Shown piece after piece: positions 53,460 through 61,121 of a stretch of 64,000 nucleotides of DNA. Numbering within the stretch: position 1 is the stretch's first letter; each line of letters begins with the position of its first letter. Made by a program: the position numbers and the translations under genes. The DNA comes from Pseudomonas tensinigenes (GTDB lineage Bacteria; Pseudomonadota; Gammaproteobacteria; Pseudomonadales; Pseudomonadaceae): the NCBI RefSeq assembly GCF_014268445.2, contig NZ_CP077089.1, positions 5,005,501 through 5,069,500 on the forward strand, read 5' to 3'. Below the pieces are notes generated by a model. That model did not search any database. It saw only the letters and a list, made by a program, of their open reading frames with translations, and was not told the origin of the DNA.

Positions 53460-54203
53460 TTACATGTACATCCCACCGTTCACCGGGATTGTAGCCCCAG
53501 TGACGTATGCCGCACCGTCGGATGCAAGAAAAGCGACCACGGACGCGATCTCTTGAGCTTGTCCCAGACGACCCAGCGGAATCTGCGTCTGCAAGGCTTC
53601 ACGCTGTGCTTCAGGCAGTTCGCGCGTCATGTCGGTGTCGATAAACCCTGGGGTTACCGAGTTCACCGTAATCGAACGCGAACCGACTTCACGCGCCATT
53701 GCACGGCTGAAACCTTCCAGACCGGCCTTGGCGGCTGCATAGTTTACTTGGCCAGCGTTGCCCATGGCACCCACCACCGAGCCAATACTGATAATTCGAC
53801 CCCAACGCGCCTTGGTCATGCCGCGCAGAACGCCCTTGGACAGGCGGAACAGACTGTTCAGGTTGGTATCGATCACGTCGTACCACTCGTCGTCTTTCAT
53901 GCGCATCATCAGGTTATCGCGGGTGATGCCGGCATTATTGACCAGGATCGCCACTGGCGCACCAAACTGCTCCTGAATGCTTGCCAGCACCGCGCTGACC
54001 GATTCGTCGCTGGTGACGTTGAGTTCGAAACCTGTGCCCTGAATACCATTTTCCTTCAGGGTCGCGGCAATGCGCTCAGCACCTGAAGCGGAAGTCGCGG
54101 TGCCAATGACGATGGCGCCCTGACGACCCAGTTCCAGCGCGATAGCCTGACCAATGCCACGGCTTGCACCGGTGACCAGTGCAACTTTACCTTGCAGACT
54201 CAT
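53460..54203 (-). CDS. fabG: 3-oxoacyl-ACP reductase
   Basis: 247 residues. NADPH motif TGASRGIGQA; NNAG; catalytic Ser in ISIGSVVGAMGN; YAAAKAG (Tyr-Lys). It carries out the first reduction in fatty-acid elongation. It follows fabD by 16 bases. Confidence 0.96.
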   Translation of the reverse strand: MSLQGKVALVTGASRGIGQAIALELGRQGAIVIGTATSASGAERIAATLKENGIQGTGFELNVTSDESVSAVLASIQEQFGAPVAILVNNAGITRDNLMMRMKDDEWYDVIDTNLNSLFRLSKGVLRGMTKARWGRIISIGSVVGAMGNAGQVNYAAAKAGLEGFSRAMAREVGSRSITVNSVTPGFIDTDMTRELPEAQREALQTQIPLGRLGQAQEIASVVAFLASDGAAYVTGATIPVNGGMYM

Positions 54204-54219
54204 GCAAGTTTCTCCTGAT

Positions 54220-55158
54220 TCAGGCTTGCGCTGCGCGAGCGGCAGCGAAAGCGTCTGGGGTATTGAGGTTGGAAGTCGCCACGCCTTCAGCGCAGCGCTT
54301 GTTCAAGCCGGCCAGGACTTTGCCCGGGCCGCATTCGACCAGATTGGTCGCGCCCTTGGCGGCCAGAGTCTGTACCGACTCGACCCAGCGCACAGGCTTG
54401 TACAATTGTTCGAGCAGATCACGCTTGAGGGTTTCCAGATCGGCCGGCACTTGCGCGCTGACGTTCTGTACAACCGGGATCTGCGGCGCCTGCCAGTCGA
54501 TGGCGGCGATGGATTCGGCAAAGCGCTCGGCCGCCGGACGCATCAGCTCGCAGTGCGACGGCACGCTCACCGGCAGCGGCATGGCGCGCTTGGCACCACG
54601 CGCCTTGCAACCTTCGATGGCGCGCTCGACAGCAGCCTTGGCACCGGCAATAACTACTTGGCCCGGCGAGTTGAAGTTAACAGCGCTGACCACTTCACCT
54701 TGCGCAGCTTCAGCGCAGGCTGCCAGCACGTCGGCATCCTCGAGACCGAGAATGGCAGCCATGCCGCCCTGCCCGGCCGGAACCGCTTCCTGCATCAGTT
54801 GACCACGGCGCTCAACGAGCTTGACCGCGTCAGCCAGCGTCAGGCTGCCAGCAGCAACCAGCGCGCTGTATTCGCCCAGGCTGTGACCGGCAACAAAGGC
54901 CGGACGCGCGCCACCTTCAGCCAGCCACAGACGCCACAGGGCGATCGAAGCGGTCAGAATGGCCGGTTGGGTTTTATCGGTTTGATTGAGCTGCTCTTCC
55001 GGGCCCTGCTGGGTCAGTGCCCACAGGTCATAACCCAGAGCCTCAGAGGCTTCTTTGAAAGTTTCGAGGATCAACGGATATTCCGCGCCCAGCTCGGCCA
55101 GCATGCCGAGGGACTGCGAACCTTGTCCTGGAAAGACGAATGCGAGGGAAGCAGACAT
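54220..55158 (-). CDS. fabD: Malonyl-CoA:ACP transacylase
   Basis: 312 residues, with FVFPGQGSQSLGML at the N-terminus, the nucleophile in VAGHSLGEYSAL and His in VPSHCELMRPA. It loads malonyl units onto AcpP. ATG 55158 matches the family; the upstream in-frame extension is not conserved-looking. Confidence 0.96.
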   Translation of the reverse strand: MSASLAFVFPGQGSQSLGMLAELGAEYPLILETFKEASEALGYDLWALTQQGPEEQLNQTDKTQPAILTASIALWRLWLAEGGARPAFVAGHSLGEYSALVAAGSLTLADAVKLVERRGQLMQEAVPAGQGGMAAILGLEDADVLAACAEAAQGEVVSAVNFNSPGQVVIAGAKAAVERAIEGCKARGAKRAMPLPVSVPSHCELMRPAAERFAESIAAIDWQAPQIPVVQNVSAQVPADLETLKRDLLEQLYKPVRWVESVQTLAAKGATNLVECGPGKVLAGLNKRCAEGVATSNLNTPDAFAAARAAQA

Positions 55159-55282
55159 GTAACAAGCCCCTAATGATCTTGTCGTCGGAAAATGACGCCC
55201 CACTGAGGGACGCAAGAAACTGACAGTTTGGATGGCCCTTTGAACCGGGCGGTCACATTTAAGCATTGTCCGACGAAAACGC

Positions 55283-56293
55283 CTAAGACAACAAATCCTC
55301 CAGACGACCGTGGAGGCGTTCGGGCAAGTTCTCCTGAATCTCGATCAGCGCGCGCTGAATAGCACTCTGAAAGCCCTGAACCCCGGCCGAACCGTGACTT
55401 TTCACGACGATGCCCTGCAAACCGAGAAAGCTTGCGCCGTTATGTCGCGCCGGCGCCAGATCGGCCTGCAAGCGCTTCATCAGCGGCAACGCCAAAGCCC
55501 CCACGGCACGGGAGGCGAGATTTCTTTTGAACAACGCTTCGATGCGCGCAGCAATCATCGTCGCCAGGCCTTCGCTGGACTTGAGCAGGATATTGCCGAC
55601 GAAACCGTCACACACCACGACATCGGCCTCGCCACGGTACAAACCGTCGCCTTCGATAAAGCCGATGTAGTTGATACCACGGGCAGCCTGCAACAACGTT
55701 GCGGCCAGTTTGACCTGCTGATTGCCTTTGATGTCTTCGGTGCCGATGTTGAGCAGTGCGACGCGCGGACGATGGATGCCCAGCGTCTGCGCCGCCACCG
55801 ACCCCATCACCGCAAACTGCAGCAGATGCTCGGCGCTGCAATCGACATTGGCACCCAGATCGAGCAACTGACAATAGCCGTTCTGCGTAGGAATCGCCGC
55901 CACCATTGCCGGGCGATCGATGCCCGGCAACGTCTTCAGCACGAATCGCGAGAGTGCCATCAACGCACCGGTATTGCCGGCACTGACACAGGCTTGAGCC
56001 TTGCCGTCACGCACCAGTTCCAGGGCGACACGCATCGACGAGTCCGGCTTGCCACGCAAGGCCTGGGTCGGTTTTTCGTCCATGGTGATGACTTCGCTGG
56101 CCGCAACAATTGTCAGGCGCGCGCGATCGGCAGCCGATTGGCCGTTGATCAATTCTTCAAGAAGGGAGGGTTGACCGACGAGGGTCAGGTGCAGCGAGGG
56201 CGTAGCAGAAAGGCAAGCAAGGCTGGCCTGAACAATGCTGCGGGGACCGAAGTCCCCGCCCATTGCGTCAATCGCGATGACTTGAGCGGACAA
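55283..56293 (-). CDS. plsX: Phosphate acyltransferase PlsX
   Basis: 336 residues with [13 protein letters not shown] at the start, [28 protein letters not shown] and [13 protein letters not shown]. It makes acyl-phosphate from acyl-ACP for phospholipid synthesis. The start codon is TTG (56293), four bases after the rpmF stop; the Pseudomonas gene is known for a non-ATG start, which may keep its level low. Confidence 0.95.
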   Translation of the reverse strand: MSAQVIAIDAMGGDFGPRSIVQASLACLSATPSLHLTLVGQPSLLEELINGQSAADRARLTIVAASEVITMDEKPTQALRGKPDSSMRVALELVRDGKAQACVSAGNTGALMALSRFVLKTLPGIDRPAMVAAIPTQNGYCQLLDLGANVDCSAEHLLQFAVMGSVAAQTLGIHRPRVALLNIGTEDIKGNQQVKLAATLLQAARGINYIGFIEGDGLYRGEADVVVCDGFVGNILLKSSEGLATMIAARIEALFKRNLASRAVGALALPLMKRLQADLAPARHNGASFLGLQGIVVKSHGSAGVQGFQSAIQRALIEIQENLPERLHGRLEDLLS

Positions 56294-56297
56294 GTGA

Positions 56298-56480
56298 TTA
56301 CTCGTCAGCGCCCTTGTCGATCACTTTACGGCCACGGTATACGCCTTCTGGCGATACGTGGTGACGCAGGTGAACTTCACCAGTGGTTTTTTCTACAGAC
56401 AGGGTGCTAGCCTCGAGAGCGTCGTGCGAACGGCGCATGTCACGGGCAGAGCGGGATTTTTTGTTCTGCTGAACAGCCAT
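56298..56480 (-). CDS. rpmF: 50S ribosomal protein L32
   Basis: 60 residues, [22 protein letters not shown], ending in [15 protein letters not shown]. The rpmF-plsX-fab linkage is a widely kept tie between ribosome and lipid synthesis. The zinc cysteines found in some L32 proteins are absent (the C-minus form). Confidence 0.97.
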
Positions 56481-56493
56481 AATTGATTAACTC

Positions 56494-57021
56494 CTAAACG
56501 TTTGGGTCACGCTTTAACTGCGCCAATACACTGAACGGGTTGGACCGCGTTACCTCGTCCTCGCTCGGTTCGGGCTCATCTGCTCCCGCCGGCTGCTGGC
56601 ATTCTTCCGGATGATGAGCAGGCACAATAGGCAAAGCGAGCAAAAGCTCTTCTTCGACCAGTGACTGCAGATCCAATGGATCTTCGCCCAGTTCCAGCAC
56701 GTCATAACCTTTCGGTAACGACTGGGTATTCGCACCCTCCTTCACTACAGCGTAACTGCATTCGCTGTGGATCGGCAGGGTGACCAGCTCAAGACAACGC
56801 TGGCAAACCATTTTGACCTCGGTGTCGATAAAGCTGTGGATCACCACAGATTTACGTTCATCTCGTTCAAAAACGAATTTCGCCTGCACCGTACCGACAT
56901 CGTCGGAAAGCGGGTCGCAGAGTCTCTTCAAATCGGCCAGCAGCAGTTCACCTTGAAGGGTGGTGCCACGGTCAGCCAATTTGCGCGGGTCAACGTGAGG
57001 TGGAATCGGGTCATTCAACAT
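56494..57021 (-). CDS. yceD: YceD / DUF177 protein
   Basis: 175 residues. The core DUF177 motif with VKMVCQRCLELV holds the conserved Cys pair, followed by an acidic C-terminus. Members associate with 23S rRNA processing or metabolism in several organisms. ATG 57021 (MLNDPIPPHVDPRKLADRG) is the family start. It is the promoter-proximal gene of the block, divergent from maf. Confidence 0.92.
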   Translation of the reverse strand: MLNDPIPPHVDPRKLADRGTTLQGELLLADLKRLCDPLSDDVGTVQAKFVFERDERKSVVIHSFIDTEVKMVCQRCLELVTLPIHSECSYAVVKEGANTQSLPKGYDVLELGEDPLDLQSLVEEELLLALPIVPAHHPEECQQPAGADEPEPSEDEVTRSNPFSVLAQLKRDPNV

Positions 57022-57126
57022 AGGCGCAGCATTATAGGGATGCACCCACCCATGTCAAAGGAAATTGTGCCCTGTCCGTCACTTGCGTGCCTCCGCTAGA
57101 ATTCACATCTGCCTCAGGAGACGCGA

Positions 57127-57705
57127 ATGCTGCCTTTATTACTCGCTTCAAGCTCGACCTATCGTCGCGAATTGCTCGCCCGCCTGCACCTGCCGTTCGT
57201 CTGCAGCTCGCCGGATATCGATGAAAGTCATCGCCCGGGCGAGTCAGCCAGCGAACTGGTCAAGCGCCTCGCCGAGCAAAAAGCCCGAGCACTGGCTGAC
57301 AGCCACCCCGCTCATCTGATTATCGGCTCGGACCAGGTTGCCGTGCTCGGCGAGCAGATTATCGGTAAGCCGCACACCTTCGAGAAGGCTCGCGAACAAT
57401 TGATGGCCGCGAGCGGCGCCAGCGTAACCTTTCTGACTGGCCTGGCACTGCTCAACAGCCAGACAGGCCAATGCCAGGTTGACTGCGTGCCGTTCACCGT
57501 ACACATGCGCCAGCTCGATCAGGCGCGCATCGAGCGTTACCTGCGCATCGAGCAACCATATGACTGCGCAGGCAGCTTCAAGGCTGAAGGGCTGGGTGTG
57601 AGCCTGTTTCAATCCACCGAAGGCCCTGACGCCACCAGTCTGATAGGCCTGCCGCTGATTCGCCTGATCGACATGCTGCTGACTGAAGGCGTGCAGATCC
57701 CATAA
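57127..57705 (+). CDS. maf: Maf-family nucleotide pyrophosphatase (YceF type)
   Basis: 192 residues: LLLASSSTYRRELLARLHLPF, IIGSDQVAVLGEQIIGKP, DCAGSFKAEGLG. The SSSTYR opening and position next to yceD-rpmF place it with the YceF (m7GTP pyrophosphatase) subgroup. CAGGAGA before ATG 57127 is a good ribosome binding site. It diverges from yceD. Confidence 0.93.
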   Translation: MLPLLLASSSTYRRELLARLHLPFVCSSPDIDESHRPGESASELVKRLAEQKARALADSHPAHLIIGSDQVAVLGEQIIGKPHTFEKAREQLMAASGASVTFLTGLALLNSQTGQCQVDCVPFTVHMRQLDQARIERYLRIEQPYDCAGSFKAEGLGVSLFQSTEGPDATSLIGLPLIRLIDMLLTEGVQIP

Positions 57706-57706
57706 A

Positions 57707-57790
57707 GCAAAAGATCGCAGCCTGCGGCAGCTCCTACAGGGGAATGTAAAACCCCGTAGGAGCTGCCGCAGGCTGCGATCTTTTGATCTT
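57707..57790. repeat. REP pair of the AAGATCGCAGCC type
   Basis: AAAAGATCGCAGCCTGCGGCAGCTCCTACAGGGG and CCCCGTAGGAGCTGCCGCAGGCTGCGATCTTTTG, nearly perfect inverted arms between the convergent maf and S49 peptidase genes, where it can end both transcripts. Confidence 0.9.
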
Positions 57791-57799
57791 TACAACGAA

Positions 57800-58789
57800 T
57801 CAGCGCAACGAAGGCCCGTGGAAACCCATCCACATCGCCAATTGCTCAGCCACGCTGGCACCCAGCTTCTTCGAGAAGCGATCGAACGGTGACTCCTGCA
57901 CAGTGAAGTCGACCAGTTCTTTCTCGCCAATCACATCACGCGCGACCGAACTGGCATTGCCCAGACCATCGATCAAGCCCAGCGGCAACGCCTGCTCGCC
58001 CGACCAGACCAATCCAGAGAACAGTTCCGGATGATCCTTGTCTTTCAGACGATCACCACGCCCCTGCTTGACGCTATTGATGAACTGCTTGTGCGTGGTA
58101 TCGAGCACGCTCTGCCAGAACGCCGTTTCTTCAGGCTTCTGCGGCTGGAACGGATCAAGGAACGATTTATGCTCACCCGAGGTGTACGTACGACGCTCGA
58201 CACCCAGCTTTTCCATGGTACCGACAAAACCGTAACCGGCCGCCGTCACACCAATCGAACCAACCAGACTCGCCTTGTCGGCGTAAATCTGATCCGCCGC
58301 ACTGGCGATGTAATAGGCACCGGACGCACCGAGGTCGGAAATGACCGCATACACCTTGATCTCCGGATGCAGGCCGCGCAGGCGCTTGATCTCGTCGTAG
58401 ACGTAACCCGACTGCACCGGACTGCCGCCAGGGCTGTTGATGCGCAGAATGACGCCCTTGACCTTCTTGTCCTCGAACGCCGCCCGCAAGCTACCAACAA
58501 TGTTGTCGGCGCTGGCCGGCTCTTTGTCGGCGATCATGCCGGTGACGTCGATCAGCGCGGTGTAGTTCGGACCGCGCGTGGCGCTCTTTTCCATGTCCAT
58601 CAGCGGCGTAAACAGGATCAATGCCACGAACAGATAAACAAAGGTCAAGAGCTTGAAGAAAATCCCCCAACGCCGCGAACGACGCTGCTCTTGGACGCCC
58701 GCGAGGAGGGTCTTTTCCAATAGCTTCCAGCTTTTCTCGTCACCGCCCTCGGCACTTGCCTTGGCCGGTGCTTTCCATTCGTCGGTCAT
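57800..58789 (-). CDS. S49-family signal-peptide peptidase (SppA/SohB-like)
   Basis: 329 residues. A cytoplasmic N-terminus is followed by one membrane anchor (FFKLLTFVYLFVALILFTPL) and the S49 protease domain with the catalytic Ser in SDLGASGAYYIASAAD and the Lys in YADKASLVGSIGV. Short SppA forms act in the periplasm on signal peptides or membrane proteins. ATG 58789 is preferred because GGGTGGATGGC gives better spacing; an ATG three codons earlier is possible. Corresponds to PA2973. Confidence 0.92.
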   Translation of the reverse strand: MTDEWKAPAKASAEGGDEKSWKLLEKTLLAGVQEQRRSRRWGIFFKLLTFVYLFVALILFTPLMDMEKSATRGPNYTALIDVTGMIADKEPASADNIVGSLRAAFEDKKVKGVILRINSPGGSPVQSGYVYDEIKRLRGLHPEIKVYAVISDLGASGAYYIASAADQIYADKASLVGSIGVTAAGYGFVGTMEKLGVERRTYTSGEHKSFLDPFQPQKPEETAFWQSVLDTTHKQFINSVKQGRGDRLKDKDHPELFSGLVWSGEQALPLGLIDGLGNASSVARDVIGEKELVDFTVQESPFDRFSKKLGASVAEQLAMWMGFHGPSLR

Positions 58790-58813
58790 GCCATCCACCC
58801 CAGCAAAAACGTA

Positions 58814-59476
58814 TTAAGCCTGCTTCTCCAGCCAGGCATGCAATTCGGAAAAACGGTCGATCGACAGGCGCGGCTCGAACTGCTGCAGCGATTCGATCGA
58901 TTGCGCGCCATAACTGACCGCCACCGAGTCCATCCCCGCGTTACGCGCCATCAGCAGATCAAAGGACGAATCGCCGACCATCAGCGCCTGCTCCGCACGC
59001 ACACCACAATGCGCAAGGATCTGCTCCAGCATCAGAGGGTGCGGCTTGCTGGCAGTTTCATCGGCAGCACGGGTGATATCGAAATAATCTTCCCAGCCAT
59101 TGGCCTTGAGCACCCGATCAAGCCCGCGGCGATTCTTGCCGGTAGCGACGGCCAGGTGATAACCCTGCTCACGAAACGACGCCATCGACTCGACTACGCC
59201 TTCGAACAACGGCGAAGGCACTGCTTCTGCGGCGATGTAGTGATCGGCGTAATACTCGCGAAACAAGGTCATTTCGGCGTCGCTGATTTCGGGATACAGC
59301 GTGCGAATCGCCTCGGGCAGGCCCAAGCCGATGATGCCTTTGACAGCGAAATCATCACGCAACTCGAAACCGGAACGCCCGGACGCCGAGTGCATCGCCT
59401 CGACGATCCGATGGATGGAGTCGGCCAGGGTGCCGTCCCAATCGAAAATCAGCAGCTTGTAATCAGATGGGCGCAC
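58814..59476 (-). CDS. HAD-superfamily phosphatase (Gph-like)
   Basis: 220 residues: motif [11 protein letters not shown], motif II VATGKN, motif III region ([12 protein letters not shown]) and [16 protein letters not shown]. It resembles phosphoglycolate-phosphatase-type HAD enzymes; the substrate is not certain. GTG 59476 overlaps the rluC stop by 14 bases, so it is coupled to rluC. Confidence 0.9.
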   Translation of the reverse strand: MRPSDYKLLIFDWDGTLADSIHRIVEAMHSASGRSGFELRDDFAVKGIIGLGLPEAIRTLYPEISDAEMTLFREYYADHYIAAEAVPSPLFEGVVESMASFREQGYHLAVATGKNRRGLDRVLKANGWEDYFDITRAADETASKPHPLMLEQILAHCGVRAEQALMVGDSSFDLLMARNAGMDSVAVSYGAQSIESLQQFEPRLSIDRFSELHAWLEKQA

Positions 59477-60422
59477 TCAATCGCTCCACGGTCTTGGCCC
59501 ACATTTCATCGACCGGCGCCTGCAAGGTCAACTTGCCGCCATCAGGCAGCGGCACGGTCAGCATGTAAGCGTGCAGGAACAGGCGCTTGCCGCCCAGATC
59601 GCGGATTTCCTTGGTGAAATCCTCGTCGCCATACTTGCTGTCGCCAGCAATGCAATGGCCAGCATGCAAGGTATGCACGCGAATCTGGTGGGTGCGACCG
59701 GTCACCGGTTTAGCCTCGACCATGGTGGCAAAATCGCCGAAGCGGCGCAGCACTTTGAACAGGGTCAAGGCTTCTTTGCCTTCTTCGTTGACTTCAACCA
59801 TGCGCTCGCCGGAACGCAGATTGCTCTTGAGCAATGGCGCGCTGACTTTCTTGATCGAAGTCGCCCAGTTGCCGCGCACCAGCGCCATGTAGCGCTTGTC
59901 GACGCCGTCGCCACGCAGTTGCTCGTGCAAGTGGCGCAACATGCTGCGTTTTTTGGCGATCATCAGCAGGCCGGAGGTGTCACGGTCGAGACGGTGCACC
60001 AGTTCCAGCTCCTTGGCATCGGGACGCAACTGACGAAAGGCTTCGATCACGCCGAAATTCAAGCCACTGCCACCGTGAACCGCAATGCCGGCGGGCTTAT
60101 TGATCACGATCAGGGCTTTGTCTTCGAAGACAATCGAGGCTTCCAGACGCTGCAATAAACCCTGGGCCAATGGCACCGGCTCGTCGCGCTCAGGCACGCG
60201 AACGGGCGGCACGCGCACGATATCACCGGCCTGCAGCTTGTATTCTGGCTTGATCCGACCTTTGTTCACGCGCACTTCGCCTTTACGCAAAATGCGGTAA
60301 ATCAAGGTCTTGGGCACGCCTTTGAGCCGGGCGAGGAGAAAATTGTCGATTCGTTGGCCGGCATACTCCGGCGAGACTTCAAGCAATTGAACGCCTGGAG
60401 TCGAAGGGGCAGTAGTTGTCAT
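59463..60422 (-). CDS. rluC: 23S rRNA pseudouridine synthase RluC
   Basis: 319 residues. An N-terminal S4 domain ([34 protein letters not shown]) is followed by the RluA-type catalytic domain with [15 protein letters not shown] (catalytic Asp). It modifies positions in 23S rRNA equivalent to 955, 2504 and 2580 of E. coli. ATG 60422 matches the family; the gene diverges from rne across the rne leader, as in P. aeruginosa. Confidence 0.94.
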   Translation of the reverse strand: MTTTAPSTPGVQLLEVSPEYAGQRIDNFLLARLKGVPKTLIYRILRKGEVRVNKGRIKPEYKLQAGDIVRVPPVRVPERDEPVPLAQGLLQRLEASIVFEDKALIVINKPAGIAVHGGSGLNFGVIEAFRQLRPDAKELELVHRLDRDTSGLLMIAKKRSMLRHLHEQLRGDGVDKRYMALVRGNWATSIKKVSAPLLKSNLRSGERMVEVNEEGKEALTLFKVLRRFGDFATMVEAKPVTGRTHQIRVHTLHAGHCIAGDSKYGDEDFTKEIRDLGGKRLFLHAYMLTVPLPDGGKLTLQAPVDEMWAKTVERLSAPI

Positions 60423-60450
60423 GCCGCGGATGATAACAATTTTTATGGAA

Positions 60451-60479
60451 TTGAAGCACTTAATCATTGCTGCTATAGT
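60451..60479 (+). promoter_or_regulatory. Promoter of rne
   Basis: -35 TTGAAG at 60451-60456, 17-base spacer, -10 TATAGT at 60474-60479; transcription would begin near 60486, about 636 bases before the rne start codon. Confidence 0.7.
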
Positions 60480-60485
60480 CGCGAA

Positions 60486-61121
60486 CGCCGCCAAAAGCGG
60501 CCTGGACAGAGGAACCACGGTCAAAAACCGGCCCTGACCAACGCAATTCACCAGGACGCGAGGCCGTCCTACGGGGCTTTCGCTACGTAACGGTGGAGTT
60601 TTCAGTTGTAACGAGCGCAGGTGACATGAGGCCTGAATTACGCCGCCGAGCAGAGTTTTAACTCGCCTGGCAGGCACACATTCAAGGCCAGTTCACAAAG
60701 TGCAGTCAGCTGCAGATGACCCCGAGCGAATGCTTCGGAAACAACGCCTGAATTAGCCATGATGCGTGACCTCCCCTTTCGGAGCTCACGGTAAATGCCA
60801 ACCCGCTGCGGATTCTGCGCGCGGCAGCACCCGAATTATCAGGGATACGTGTAGGGTGGAGATGCACAACCGCTGGACTGTGTAGCAATAGGCTTTATCA
60901 AGACGCTTCATCTCGTCCACAGCCGCCGGTTGATTCCTCCTCCTGACTGAGTGCTTAAGTAGCCACAGCAAGCAGGACGCGTACGTCGCTGTATCGGCCC
61001 AATTGGCCGCATATCGCTGGACACGGGAATGGCCAACCACTCCCGACGCACCTGACACCGACCGTGAGAAGTCGTGTGTGCCGAACGCCGTTTCCGGCAG
61101 CCCGGAAACCGACGGTACTAC
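60486..61121 (+). ncRNA. Long rne 5' leader (candidate rne-II motif)
   Basis: About 636 noncoding bases between the rne promoter and its ATG. Several local inverted repeats are visible, such as GAGGAACCACGGTC/GACC near 60510-60540 and CCGTTTCCGGCAGCCCGGAAACCGACGG at 61089-61116, which ends five bases before the start codon and would fold next to the ribosome binding region. RNase E mRNAs are known to be autoregulated through their leaders, and a conserved structure called rne-II is described for Pseudomonadaceae. Exact borders of that motif cannot be fixed by eye. Confidence 0.65.
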
